Counted from the first letter of the stretch, positions 8,221 through 17,535 are shown. The stretch: DNA of 64,000 bases from Thalassobellus sp050294475 (GCA_050294475.1 JBNKOE010000024.1:62001-126000); one strand, 5' to 3'. A program made the numbers and translations. Notes: generated by a model not told the origin, from the letters alone.

Positions 8221-9111
8221 CTATTCGAATAAAGAAGATGATAAATACCTATCACCTCTATCGCAAATAATGGCGACTATAACCCCTTTTTCTATTGACT
8301 TCGCAATTTCTAAAGCGCAAAATACAGATCCACCACTACTCATACCTGCAAAAACGCCTTCTTCTTTAGCTAAGCGTTGCGTTGTTTTTCTAGCATCTTC
8401 TTCACTTACATCAACAACAACATCTACTCTAGAACGATCGAAAAACTTTGGCACGTAATCTGGTGACCATTTTCTTATTCCTGGTATTCTTGCTCCATCG
8501 GCAGGTTGTGCTCCAACTATGGTAATATCTTTATTCTTTTCTTTTAAAAACCTTGATGTACCCATAATGGTTCCTGTTGTTCCCATAGCAGAAACAAAAT
8601 GTGTTATTTCACCTTCGGTATCTCTCCAAATTTCGGGACCAGTCGTTTTATAATGTGCTTTCCAGTTATCATCATTTTCAAACTGATTTAAAAGCATATA
8701 TCCTTTTTCATCTCGCAATTTAAAAGCAACATCTCTAGAACCTTCAATACCTACATTGGCAGGTGTTAATATAACCTCAGCACCATAAGCTCGCATAGTT
8801 TTTACACGTTCTTCGGTAGAGTTCTCAGGCATTATTAGCACCATATTCAACCCTAATAATTGAGCTATAAACGCCAAAGCAATACCAGTATTACCACTAG
8901 TAGCCTCCACTAAAGTTCCGCCCTTTTTAATATCGCCACGTTTTAATGCTTCATTAATCATATTAAAAGCAGCACGATCTTTTACACTACCGCCAGGGTT
9001 GTTTCCTTCTAGCTTTAAAAATAAACGAACACCCTTTTTATTTATAATATGACTTGCTTCAACAATAGGTGTATTTCCTATTTCATCTAATATTGTTTTA
9101 CCGTATGCCAT
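8221..9111 (-). CDS. cysM: Cysteine synthase (O-acetylserine sulfhydrylase), CysM type
   Basis: A PLP enzyme that makes cysteine from O-acetylserine and sulfide. The PLP lysine lies in NPGGSVKDRAAF (near residue 44), the substrate loop is EATSGNTG, and the phosphate-binding glycines are in SAMGTTGTIMG. At 296 residues it resembles CysM in length; the GGSVKDR form is also closer to CysM than to CysK. The start overlaps the end of cysE by 14 bases, showing translational coupling with the enzyme that makes its substrate. CysK and CysM cannot be separated firmly without alignment. Confidence 0.92.
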   Translation of the reverse strand: MAYGKTILDEIGNTPIVEASHIINKKGVRLFLKLEGNNPGGSVKDRAAFNMINEALKRGDIKKGGTLVEATSGNTGIALAFIAQLLGLNMVLIMPENSTEERVKTMRAYGAEVILTPANVGIEGSRDVAFKLRDEKGYMLLNQFENDDNWKAHYKTTGPEIWRDTEGEITHFVSAMGTTGTIMGTSRFLKEKNKDITIVGAQPADGARIPGIRKWSPDYVPKFFDRSRVDVVVDVSEEDARKTTQRLAKEEGVFAGMSSGGSVFCALEIAKSIEKGVIVAIICDRGDRYLSSSLFE

Positions 9112-9838
9112 TCTTTTTCGGTCTGATTTTAATTTCGGTTTGATAAGTCACCAATGAGTTTTCAGGAACAGAGTGGGTAATCCAAACATTCGCACCAATA
9201 GTACTATTGGCTCCAATAACTATCTCACCACCTAAAATGGTAGCGTTAGCATAAATACAAACATTATCTTCAATAGTAGGATGTCTTTTAACCTTAGCTA
9301 AGTCTTTGCTAACTTGAATTCCACCAAGTGTAACCCCCTGATAAATCTTGACGTTATTTTTAATAATTGATGTTTCGCCAATTACAATTCCGGTTCCGTG
9401 ATCTATATAAAAAGACTCGCCAATAGTTGCTCCTGGATGAATATCAATACCTGTTATACCATGAATATACTCACTCATCATTCTAGGTAGAATATACACA
9501 CCTAAATTATAAAGTGCATGACTTAACCTATAAATTGAAATAGCATGAAACCCAGGATATGCCATGTAAATTTCTTCTAAACTATGCGAAGCAGGATCGT
9601 TATTTTCAAAAGCAATAGCATCTAAATCTAATTGCCTCCTAATTTCAGGAAGGTTATTTTTAAATTTTTTCCAAATATTTTCTCCATTTTCTATATCTAG
9701 CTTTGTAACTATTTTCACAAAGGTCTCCTTCAAATACTCACTATTTGTTTCCTCTTGCTCACTATCAAACAAAGAATAAAATAACTTTTTAGTAAATGTT
9801 TTAACAGTATCTTTTAAACAAACATTATAACTTTTCAT
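9098..9838 (-). CDS. cysE: Serine O-acetyltransferase
   Basis: The enzyme transfers acetyl from acetyl-CoA to serine, giving O-acetylserine for CysM. The 246-residue protein has an N-terminal helical part and a C-terminal left-handed beta-helix of hexapeptide repeats: DIHPGATIGESFYIDHGTGIVIGET with the catalytic His-Gly-Thr context, then VTLGGI and TILGGEIVIGANSTIGANVWIT. It corresponds to the EpsC/CysE family of Bacteroidota, which has a longer N-terminus. It is followed by cysM with a 14-base overlap. A 183-base gap with a hairpin repeat separates it from the reductase gene upstream, so it may have its own promoter. Confidence 0.92.
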   Translation of the reverse strand: MKSYNVCLKDTVKTFTKKLFYSLFDSEQEETNSEYLKETFVKIVTKLDIENGENIWKKFKNNLPEIRRQLDLDAIAFENNDPASHSLEEIYMAYPGFHAISIYRLSHALYNLGVYILPRMMSEYIHGITGIDIHPGATIGESFYIDHGTGIVIGETSIIKNNVKIYQGVTLGGIQVSKDLAKVKRHPTIEDNVCIYANATILGGEIVIGANSTIGANVWITHSVPENSLVTYQTEIKIRPKKNGIR

Positions 9839-9958
9839 GTGTTTATACTTATAGTTTTTTTATTGAGTGATTATAAATTTCATCTTAACTAACTGTTCTG
9901 AAATTTGATTCATAAAAGTAAAACTTATCCTTTTAAATTCCTCTTTTATTAAATATTA

Positions 9959-9990
9959 AATCCTACAAGATTATAAAACCTTGCAGGATT
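9959..9990. repeat. CCTGCAAG-type intergenic hairpin, imperfect copy
   Basis: AATCCTACAAG and CTTGCAGGATT form an inverted repeat with one mismatch around ATTATAAAAC. It shares its text with the perfect copy at 23070-23097. It lies between the cysE and reductase genes. Confidence 0.6.
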
Positions 9991-10021
9991 GCACTTCTTA
10001 GTCGTTTATTTTTTCTAAAAC

Positions 10022-11074
10022 TTAATTAATAGATTGAACAACTGCTTTAGGCGCTTCTTTACGAGTACCATCAAAGCCGTCAATACCACTAACTGTTGTA
10101 TATTTTAACACTAATCTTTTCCCTGGATTAATAATTCTATAAGCAGCTTGACACATTAATGTTGCTTCGTGAAAACCACAAAGAATTAATTTTAATTTTT
10201 CTGGATATGTATTAACATCTCCTATAGCAAAAATACCAGGAATATTTGTTTGATAATTTAGTGAATTATCAACTTTAATTGCATTTTTTTCGATTTCTAA
10301 TCCCCAAGTCCCGATAGGCCCTAGTTTTGGCGACAAACCAAATAACGGAATAAAATGATCGGTTTCTATTTGAATTTCCTCGTCACCTTTCTTTACTGTA
10401 ACAGCTTCTATTTTATCATCACCATGTAAACCTACTACTTCTGCTGGCGTTATTAAATTAATCTTACCTTCTTTTGTTAATTCTCTAACTTTTTCAACAG
10501 AATCTAAAGCACCTCTAAATTCATTTCTTCTATGAACTAAAGTAACACTTGATGCTACATCTGCTAAAAAAATACTCCAATCTAATGCTGAATCTCCACC
10601 ACCAGAAATCACTACTTTTTTATCTCTATAAACTTCAGGATCTTTAATAAAATATTCAACGCCTTTATCTTCATAATCAGCAATACCATCAAGAGCTGGT
10701 TTTCTTGGTTCAAAGGAACCTAAACCTCCAGCAATTGCTACAATTGGTGCTTGATGTTGAGTCCCTTTATTTGTTGTAACAATAAAAGAACCATCTTCTT
10801 GTTTTTCGATAGTTTCAGCACGTTCACCTAAAGTAAAACCAGGTTCGAATTGTTTCCCTTGTTCTAATAGATTTTTAGTTAAATCGCCCGCTAATATTTC
10901 TGGAAAACCTGGAATATCATAAATAGGCTTTTTAGGATAAATCTCTGAACATTGTCCACCAGGTTGTGGTAATGCATCAATTAAATGGCATTTAAGTTTT
11001 AATAATCCAGCTTCAAATACTGTAAATAATCCTGTTGGTCCCGCACCAATTATTAATATATCTGTTTTAATCAT
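10022..11074 (-). CDS. Ferredoxin--NADP reductase, thioredoxin-reductase-like (YumC type)
   Basis: An FAD/NAD(P)H oxidoreductase of 350 residues. FAD binding: IIGAGPTGLFTVFEAG at the N-terminus and FAIGDVNTYP near the C-terminus. NADPH binding: ISGGGDSALDW around residue 160. The redox CxxC of true thioredoxin reductase is absent, which is the hallmark of the thioredoxin-reductase-like ferredoxin-NADP reductases. It is the last gene of the sulfate assimilation operon, 21 bases after the siroheme gene. I infer that it reduces ferredoxin for the sulfite reductase, because no CysJ flavoprotein is present. Confidence 0.85.
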   Translation of the reverse strand: MIKTDILIIGAGPTGLFTVFEAGLLKLKCHLIDALPQPGGQCSEIYPKKPIYDIPGFPEILAGDLTKNLLEQGKQFEPGFTLGERAETIEKQEDGSFIVTTNKGTQHQAPIVAIAGGLGSFEPRKPALDGIADYEDKGVEYFIKDPEVYRDKKVVISGGGDSALDWSIFLADVASSVTLVHRRNEFRGALDSVEKVRELTKEGKINLITPAEVVGLHGDDKIEAVTVKKGDEEIQIETDHFIPLFGLSPKLGPIGTWGLEIEKNAIKVDNSLNYQTNIPGIFAIGDVNTYPEKLKLILCGFHEATLMCQAAYRIINPGKRLVLKYTTVSGIDGFDGTRKEAPKAVVQSIN

Positions 11075-11095
11075 TTCTGCTATTCTTTTAACAAC

Positions 11096-11674
11096 TTATT
11101 TTTTTTCAATTAATCCTTTGGTAAATTCGTTTAGCGTTTCCACTTTTTGTTCAAAATCACCTTTTATTGTTTTTCTATATTCGTTTAAATTTTTAACCAA
11201 ATCGTCTACATTTTCAGGAATTACATCTTCGAAAAACTGACGTAATCGTTTGGCTGTTGTTGGAGATTTTCCATTTGTACTAATTGCCACTTTTACATTG
11301 CCTTTTGTAACAATACCTCCCATGTAAAAATCACAATACGGTGGGTTATCTGCTACATTAACTAAAATGCTTCTTTTACGACAATGCTTATAAACTTTAA
11401 GGTTTATTTCAGGCACATCGGTTGTTGCTACAACAATATGTTTTCCTTTTAAAAAACGTTTTTTATATTCCTTTTTAATAAGTTTAACATTACCTTTTTT
11501 TGCCAAAGTTACAGTTCCTTCTCTAAACATTGGCGATACCATTGTTACATTAGCATCTGGACTGGACTTTAATAAAAAAGTTAATTTCTCTTCAGCTACA
11601 TGTCCACCACCAACAATAAGAACATTTAAGCTTTTCGTTTTTAAAAAAATAGGATATAAATTATTTCTTTCCAT
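11096..11674 (-). CDS. Precorrin-2 dehydrogenase / sirohydrochlorin ferrochelatase (siroheme synthase N-terminal type)
   Basis: A 192-residue protein with a Rossmann motif VLIVGGGHVAEEK, then TTDVPEINLKVYKHC and NVADNPPYCDFYMGG, which match the CysG N-terminal / Met8p family. It oxidises precorrin-2 with NAD and inserts iron to make siroheme. It lacks the methyltransferase half of E. coli CysG; that activity is supplied by the next gene, 3 bases upstream. Siroheme is the cofactor of the sulfite reductase in the same operon. Confidence 0.9.
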   Translation of the reverse strand: MERNNLYPIFLKTKSLNVLIVGGGHVAEEKLTFLLKSSPDANVTMVSPMFREGTVTLAKKGNVKLIKKEYKKRFLKGKHIVVATTDVPEINLKVYKHCRKRSILVNVADNPPYCDFYMGGIVTKGNVKVAISTNGKSPTTAKRLRQFFEDVIPENVDDLVKNLNEYRKTIKGDFEQKVETLNEFTKGLIEKK

Positions 11675-11677
11675 AAT

Positions 11678-12439
11678 TTACTCGCCTATAACTTCTTTAT
11701 AAATATTACTTAAAACAGCACGTTCTTTCACAACATTTCCAATAACAATTATAGCAGGATTAGCCAATTGTTTTTCTTCTACAATACTTTCAATAGAAGC
11801 TATGGTTCCAATACCAACCTTCTCGTTATCTCTAGTTCCGTTTTGTATAATAGCAACGGCAACATCTTGTTTGTTTTCTTTTGAAAAAATGGTGACAATT
11901 TCTCCAAGTTTACTCATGCCCATTAAAATAACAACCGTAGCTGTTGATTTAGCCGCTAAAGCCACATCATTTGATAATTGATGCTTTTTGGTTGTGCCTG
12001 TAATGACCCAAAAACTCTCTGAAGCACCTCGCTTTGTTAACGGAATACCTTGTGATGCTGGTACCGCCATAGACGATGAAATACCAGGAACTACAAAAGT
12101 GTCTAAACCAAATTGCCTTACATAATCAATCTCCTCTGCTCCTCTACCAAAAATAAATGGATCGCCACCTTTTAAACGCACTACATGCCCTTTCTCTTTT
12201 GCTTTAGAAACAATAAGCTCATTTATTTGATCTTGCAGAAATGCATAACACCCTTTTCGTTTACCTACAAATATTAATTCTGTATCTTTAGATGCATACT
12301 CTAATAAGGCTTCGTTAATAAGTGCATCATACAGAATCACATCAGCAGACTTAATGGCTTTAATTGCTTTAAGCGTAATTAAATCTACATCGCCTGGTCC
12401 TGCACCTACTACCGTTAACTTTGGGATAATTAAACTCAT
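11678..12439 (-). CDS. cobA: Uroporphyrinogen-III C-methyltransferase
   Basis: A SAM-dependent methyltransferase of 253 residues that converts uroporphyrinogen III to precorrin-2. Motifs: VGAGPGDVDLITLKA at the N-terminus, LKGGDPFIFGRGAEE in the middle, and VVPGISSSMAVPASQGIPLT, all typical of SUMT (CobA/CysG C-terminal). It lies between sulfite reductase and the siroheme dehydrogenase gene, with gaps of 14 and 3 bases. Together the two proteins replace the single fused CysG of E. coli. Confidence 0.93.
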   Translation of the reverse strand: MSLIIPKLTVVGAGPGDVDLITLKAIKAIKSADVILYDALINEALLEYASKDTELIFVGKRKGCYAFLQDQINELIVSKAKEKGHVVRLKGGDPFIFGRGAEEIDYVRQFGLDTFVVPGISSSMAVPASQGIPLTKRGASESFWVITGTTKKHQLSNDVALAAKSTATVVILMGMSKLGEIVTIFSKENKQDVAVAIIQNGTRDNEKVGIGTIASIESIVEEKQLANPAIIVIGNVVKERAVLSNIYKEVIGE

Positions 12440-12453
12440 TTCTTTTAACTCGC

Positions 12454-14547
12454 TTAAGCTAGTTTACTTTGCTCTGCTTCTCTATAATTTCTTACCGCTA
12501 CTAAAAACTTATTTGCACTATCAATATAATTTACAGCAAAATCTTTAGTGGGTGCATTTTTATTAATTTGATAAATCAATTCTGAGAAAGAAGTTCCTAA
12601 TTTTATTTTTCCATTCTCAATAAAAAATTCATCAAATGAAGCTATAATTCCTGCGTGTGTATTTGTCTTTTTATTCTCGGCTAATAATAACGCTTTCGCG
12701 GAATTAACTAAAGATTGGTAAGCATAATAAATAGCTCCTGAATACACGCCATTTTCAAAAGCTTCTTTTGCGTTTTCAATTTTCTCTTCACTTTCAAAAA
12801 ACAACGTTGCAATTAAATCGATAACGACGCCAGCACATTCTCCAATTCCTATTTCCTTAACGTATTTTTCTTCTTCTCCCCAATCAATAAAATCATCTTG
12901 AGTTAAATTAGTAACGTCTTGTAAATCGTTTAATAAATCGTAAAAATATTTTTCTCCTTTTTCTTTGTAATATTCTACAAATGGTTTTCCATTAGCATAT
13001 GCTTCAAAATCGTTTAAAATAAGTCTTAAAGCTTCAGGACCTCTTTTACTTGGTACTTTTACAACTTTATCAGCAAAGGTAGCATTACCATCTCCTAAAT
13101 TTCCTCCACCTAATAAAACTTGTAACGCAGGCGCTACTAATTTATCTGGCGTGCGAACTGTCATTCCTTGAAAACCAATATTAGCCATATTATGTTGCCC
13201 ACAGGCATTCATACATCCACTAATCTTAATAACAAGATCTTCATTTTTTAAATATTGTGGATATTCTGATTTAATAACACGCTCTAACTCTGCAGCAATT
13301 CCTGTACTACTAGCAATACCTAAATTACAAGTATCTGTACCTGGGCAAGCTGTAATATCAACTGCTTTATTATAACCCGCTTCTACAAACCCTAACTTTT
13401 CTAATTCTGTGTAAAAAAACGGCACTAAATCTTCCTTAACAAAAGGAATAACTATGTTTTGACGTAATGTTAAACGTACTTCTCCAGCTGCATATGTATC
13501 AACTAAATCAGCTAATAAACGTGCTTTATCTGTATAAAAATCGCCTAACAATACCTTAATACCTATAGCAACATATCCTTCTTGTTTTTGAGGAATTATG
13601 TTTGTTGACTTCCATAAATCAAAAGCTACTTGATCTTTAATACTTACATTTGGGACTTCAACCGAAACTGGTTTTGAAGCTTCATAAGCATCTGCATCAA
13701 TGGCAACGCTTTTAAATTCTATGGCTTTTTGTTCTTCTGCAATTAATGCTCTAAAAGCCTCTAACCCAATATCTTTTAATAAGAATTTCATTCTCGCTTT
13801 AGCACGACTTTTACGTTCTCCATAACGATCGAAAACTCTTAAAACACCTTCCATGATTGGAATAATTTTATCGGTTTCAACAAAATCGAACAGCACATCG
13901 GCATGACGTGGTTGCGACCCAAGTCCTCCAGCTACCATGACTTTAAAACCACGAACACCGTTTTGTGTTTTCGCGATATAACCTATATCGTGTAAATAAG
14001 ACAATCCTGTATCGTCATCTGTTGAAGAAAAAGATACTTTAAATTTACGTCCCATTTCTTGACAAATAGGGTTACGTAAAAAGAATTTATATAAGGCATC
14101 AGCATAAGGAGACACATCAAAAGGTTCGTTTACATCAATACCTGCAGTTTCAGAAGCGGTTACGTTTCTTACTACATTACCACAAGCTTCTCGCATGGTA
14201 ACTTCATCCTTTTCTAATTCAGACCAAAGTTCTGGTGTTCTATCTAAATCTACATAATGAATTTGGATATCTTGACGTGTAGTAATGTGTAAACGACCAC
14301 GAGAATATTCATCAGATACTTCAGAGATTCTACGTAATTGATTACTCTTTAGCTTTCCGTAAGGTATTTTAATACGAATCATTTGTACGCCTTCTTGACG
14401 CTGGCCATAAACACCACGAGCTAAACGAAGACTTCTAAATTTTTCTTCATCAATTTTACCATTATGAAATAACTCAATTTTATTTGCTAATTCTATGATA
14501 TCCTTTTCTACTACTGGATTTTCTATTTCTGTTCTAAAACTTTGCAT
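12454..14547 (-). CDS. Sulfite reductase (siroheme, [4Fe-4S]) with C-terminal HEPN-like domain
   Basis: The hemoprotein reduces sulfite to sulfide with six electrons. Residues 1 to about 550 form the duplicated nitrite/sulfite reductase ferredoxin-like and siroheme domains. The cluster ligands are C401 and C407 (ACPGTDTCNLG) and C445 and C449 (SGCMNACGQ). Residues about 570-690 are an added helical domain: EKIENAKEAFENGVYSGAIY, then NTHAGIIASFDEFF, which resembles HEPN domains but lacks the RxxxxH nuclease motif. The gene lies between cysN and cobA. With no CysJ nearby, ferredoxin is the likely donor. Nitrite reductase is the alternative, but the cysDNH neighbours argue for sulfite. Confidence 0.88.
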   Translation of the reverse strand: MQSFRTEIENPVVEKDIIELANKIELFHNGKIDEEKFRSLRLARGVYGQRQEGVQMIRIKIPYGKLKSNQLRRISEVSDEYSRGRLHITTRQDIQIHYVDLDRTPELWSELEKDEVTMREACGNVVRNVTASETAGIDVNEPFDVSPYADALYKFFLRNPICQEMGRKFKVSFSSTDDDTGLSYLHDIGYIAKTQNGVRGFKVMVAGGLGSQPRHADVLFDFVETDKIIPIMEGVLRVFDRYGERKSRAKARMKFLLKDIGLEAFRALIAEEQKAIEFKSVAIDADAYEASKPVSVEVPNVSIKDQVAFDLWKSTNIIPQKQEGYVAIGIKVLLGDFYTDKARLLADLVDTYAAGEVRLTLRQNIVIPFVKEDLVPFFYTELEKLGFVEAGYNKAVDITACPGTDTCNLGIASSTGIAAELERVIKSEYPQYLKNEDLVIKISGCMNACGQHNMANIGFQGMTVRTPDKLVAPALQVLLGGGNLGDGNATFADKVVKVPSKRGPEALRLILNDFEAYANGKPFVEYYKEKGEKYFYDLLNDLQDVTNLTQDDFIDWGEEEKYVKEIGIGECAGVVIDLIATLFFESEEKIENAKEAFENGVYSGAIYYAYQSLVNSAKALLLAENKKTNTHAGIIASFDEFFIENGKIKLGTSFSELIYQINKNAPTKDFAVNYIDSANKFLVAVRNYREAEQSKLA

Positions 14548-14594
14548 AACATACCTGACCTTCTCTTTATTAGAAAAGAATTTTAATTATTTTC

Positions 14595-15842
14595 TTACTG
14601 AATAAAACCTGCTCCAACCGTATTATTTGATTGTGGATCGATTAAAATGAAAGAACCATTAGTTCTATGATTTTTAAATTGATCGTAAAAAATTGGCTTA
14701 TTTAACTTGAATGACACCGATGCGATATCGTTAACACCAATAGAAGTTGCTTCAGAATCTATTCCAGAATAATCTGGGTGAATTTTATGATTAACCCTAT
14801 CTACTTTGGCTAATACTTTGTTAATACCATGTTGCACGATGTATTTACCTCCAACTGTTAATTCTTCAGAATCCATCCAACATACATTAGCAGTAAATTG
14901 CTTGTCAATGGTTGGTAAATCGCCTTCTTTAACAATCATATCGCCACGACTTACGTTAATATCATTTTCTAGTGTGATAGTTACCGATGACCGTCTAGAT
15001 GCCGTTTCATATTTTTCATCGTAGAAATAAATGTCTTTTATTTTAGATCTTGTTTTTGATGGCAATACCATAATTTCATCTCCAACACTTAAATTTCCGC
15101 CATAAACTTTACCAGCATATCCTCTAAAATCATGAAAATCTTCAGTTTTTGGACGAATTACATATTGCACAGGAAAACGTGGTGTACCTACATTATAGAT
15201 ATCGGCTTTATCTAATTGTTCTAAATGTTCTAATAAGGCTTCACCTTCATACCAAGGCATTTTATCTGTTTTATTAACAACATTATCACCTTTTAATGCA
15301 CTTACAGGAATGAATGTTATTTTTTGATCTTGATAATCTCTTTTGCTCATTAACTCAGAAAAATCAGCCTTAATTTTATTATAAGTCTCTTCTGAATAAT
15401 CAACTAAATCCATTTTATTTATTGCTACAACAACATCTTTTATTCTCAATAAATTATTGATAAAAAAGTGACGGTTAGTTTGCTCGATAACACCTTTTCT
15501 AGCATCAATTAAAATGATAGAAGCTTGTGATGTTGAAGCACCTGTTACCATATTACGCGTATATTCTACGTGACCTGGTGTATCTGCAATAATGTAACTT
15601 TTCTTTTTTGTTGAAAAATAGATATGTGCTACGTCAATAGTTATACCTTGTTCTCTTTCGGCAACTAAACCATCTGTTGCTAATGAAAAATCTAAGTAAT
15701 CGTATCCACGTTGTTTACTTGTTTTTTCAATAGCTTCTAACTTATCTGTAGTTAATGATTTTGTATCGTAAAGTATACGCCCTATTAACGTACTTTTTCC
15801 ATCATCTACACTTCCTGCGGTTGCAATTTTTAATACTTCCAT
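14595..15842 (-). CDS. cysN: Sulfate adenylyltransferase subunit 1 (GTPase)
   Basis: CysN is the GTPase subunit that drives ATP sulfurylase (CysD) to make adenosine 5'-phosphosulfate. GTP-binding motifs are clear: AGSVDDGKSTLIGR at the N-terminus, DTPGHVEYTRNMVTGAS, and NKMDLVDY. The rest is EF-Tu-like beta-barrel sequence. The protein ends at 415 residues, so no APS kinase (CysC) domain is fused. It lies 99 bases after cysD; the gap holds a hairpin repeat at 15906-15925. Confidence 0.95.
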   Translation of the reverse strand: MEVLKIATAGSVDDGKSTLIGRILYDTKSLTTDKLEAIEKTSKQRGYDYLDFSLATDGLVAEREQGITIDVAHIYFSTKKKSYIIADTPGHVEYTRNMVTGASTSQASIILIDARKGVIEQTNRHFFINNLLRIKDVVVAINKMDLVDYSEETYNKIKADFSELMSKRDYQDQKITFIPVSALKGDNVVNKTDKMPWYEGEALLEHLEQLDKADIYNVGTPRFPVQYVIRPKTEDFHDFRGYAGKVYGGNLSVGDEIMVLPSKTRSKIKDIYFYDEKYETASRRSSVTITLENDINVSRGDMIVKEGDLPTIDKQFTANVCWMDSEELTVGGKYIVQHGINKVLAKVDRVNHKIHPDYSGIDSEATSIGVNDIASVSFKLNKPIFYDQFKNHRTNGSFILIDPQSNNTVGAGFIQ

Positions 15843-15905
15843 ACTTTTTATACTGTTGGCTTTTAGCTTTTGGCTACAGCCTAATTTTTAATTCATTTTT
15901 AAAAG

Positions 15906-15925
15906 ATTTCCACTTTCGTGGAAAT
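15906..15925. repeat. Hairpin repeat with TTTC/GAAA loop
   Basis: ATTTCCAC-TTTC-GTGGAAAT is a perfect 8-bp stem with a 4-base loop, between cysD and cysN. The same design recurs at 19613-19632 and 30764-30783. Confidence 0.7.
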
Positions 15926-15941
15926 AACAAATATTAGTATT

Positions 15942-16847
15942 CTAGAAATACCCTTGTTGTTTACGTTTTTCCATGGCTGCCTCAGAACGTTTATCATCTA
16001 TACGCGCACCACGCTCTGAAATAGTAGAATCTCTAATTTCTTCTACTACTTTGGTTATGGTTGAAGCATCTGATAAAACAGCTGCTGTACAACTCATATC
16101 TCCCACAGTTCTAAAACGAACCATTTCTTCTATGACTTCTTCGTTCTCATCTCTATAAACAACTTCATCTTCTGCAGACCAAATCATACCGTCTCTTAAA
16201 AACACTTTACGTTTATGAGCGAAATAAATAGATGGAATTTCGATATTTTCTCTTTCTATATAAGACCAAACATCTAACTCTGTCCAGTTTGAAATTGGAA
16301 ACACACGTACATTTTGTCCGTGCTCTATTTCTCCATTTAGCATATCAAATAACTCTGGTCTTTGGTTTTTTTCATCCCATTGTCCAAAATCATCACGAAC
16401 AGAAAAAATACGTTCTTTTGCTCTTGCTTTTTCTTCATCACGACGAGCGCCACCAATACAAGCATCAAATTTAAATTCTTCAATAGCATCAAGAAGTGTT
16501 GTGGTTTGCAACATATTTCTACTTGCATAACGTCCAGACTCTTCCTTTACTTTACCTTCATCAATAGAATCTTGAACATTTCTAACAATTAATTCTAAAC
16601 CTAACTCTTTACATAAACGATCTCTAAATTCAATAGTTTCAGGAAAGTTATGTCCTGTATCTATATGCATTAAAGGAAATGGTATTTTTGCTGGGTAAAA
16701 TGCTTTAACAGCTAATCTTACCAAGGTAATAGAATCTTTTCCTCCTGAAAATAACAACACTGGTTTTTCAAACTGTGCAGCTACTTCTCTCATAATGTAT
16801 ATAGCTTCGTTTTCTAGCGAATTTATATGCGATGTATCTTTGTTCAT
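15942..16847 (-). CDS. cysD: Sulfate adenylyltransferase subunit 2
   Basis: CysD is the catalytic ATP sulfurylase subunit that adenylates sulfate. It is an adenine nucleotide alpha-hydrolase: the PP-loop is LLFSGGKDSITLVRL, followed by MHIDTGHNFPET and GGARRDEEKARAKER. The C-terminus DKRSEAAMEKRKQQGYF matches the CysD end exactly in style. At 301 residues it has the normal length. It is followed by cysN on the same strand and preceded by cysH. Confidence 0.96.
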   Translation of the reverse strand: MNKDTSHINSLENEAIYIMREVAAQFEKPVLLFSGGKDSITLVRLAVKAFYPAKIPFPLMHIDTGHNFPETIEFRDRLCKELGLELIVRNVQDSIDEGKVKEESGRYASRNMLQTTTLLDAIEEFKFDACIGGARRDEEKARAKERIFSVRDDFGQWDEKNQRPELFDMLNGEIEHGQNVRVFPISNWTELDVWSYIERENIEIPSIYFAHKRKVFLRDGMIWSAEDEVVYRDENEEVIEEMVRFRTVGDMSCTAAVLSDASTITKVVEEIRDSTISERGARIDDKRSEAAMEKRKQQGYF

Positions 16848-16900
16848 AATCTTGTTTTAATTTCCGCGAAAGCGAAAATATTTTTCTTTATTATATTCTT

Positions 16901-17521
16901 TTAAGCGTGTAATCCACACTCTCTATTTTCTAATGCTTTTGTTGGGTCGAAATATTTAAATTCGTTTGGAAGCTTATTTTCTTCTAAATAAGTATCTAAT
17001 TTTTCGTCGGACCAAAAGTAAAAAGGACTTACTTTTAAAACGCCATCTTTACTAAGGCTAAAAATACCAATACTGTTTCTAAAAGCTGTTTGCCCTTGAC
17101 GCAAATTTGTGAACCAAACTTTAGGTTTATGCTCATCCATAGCTCTTTTAAAAGGCTCTAACTTTACTTGTTCTGTAAATAAAGTATGTTCAGGAGCATC
17201 AACACTAGGAATACCCATAACCACATCTCTATGAGACGCAGTTTGTTTTGGCACATACAAAAATATATTCAAGTCTAAATCTTTAATAACTTGTTCTGCA
17301 TGTCTATACGTTTGTGGTGTATTATAACCTGTATCACACCAAATTACAGGTGTTTTGTCTTTTACTGAATTAACAGCATGTAAAATAGCTGCTTCATAAG
17401 GTCTGAAATTTGTTGTAACTACAGCTTCATTACTTAGTTCGAACGCTTTCTGAATAATTTCAGAAGGTGACGCTTTTTCAAAGCTTTTATTTAATTCTTC
17501 TATTTGATTTTCTGTAAACAT
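16901..17521 (-). CDS. cysH: PAPS/APS reductase without iron-sulfur cysteines
   Basis: A 206-residue member of the CysH family, which reduces (phospho)adenylylsulfate to sulfite. Motifs: VIWCDTGYNTPQTYRHAE, VWFTNLRQGQTAFRNS, and the C-terminal catalytic ECGLHA. Only two cysteines are present, one in IWCDTG and the catalytic one near the C-terminus. The CC plus CxxC set that holds [4Fe-4S] in bacterial APS reductases is missing, so by family rules it should prefer PAPS. No APS kinase is present in the operon, which leaves substrate choice open. Thioredoxin would be the electron donor. Confidence 0.9.
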   Translation of the reverse strand: MFTENQIEELNKSFEKASPSEIIQKAFELSNEAVVTTNFRPYEAAILHAVNSVKDKTPVIWCDTGYNTPQTYRHAEQVIKDLDLNIFLYVPKQTASHRDVVMGIPSVDAPEHTLFTEQVKLEPFKRAMDEHKPKVWFTNLRQGQTAFRNSIGIFSLSKDGVLKVSPFYFWSDEKLDTYLEENKLPNEFKYFDPTKALENRECGLHA

Positions 17522-17535
17522 CTCTTTTCTATATC

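Noticed and set aside
10022..11074. Thioredoxin reductase
   Set aside because: The redox CxxC pair between FAD and NADPH motifs is absent.
12454..14547. Dissimilatory or nitrite reductase assignment
   Set aside because: The neighbours cysD, cysN, cysH and siroheme genes point to assimilatory sulfite reduction.
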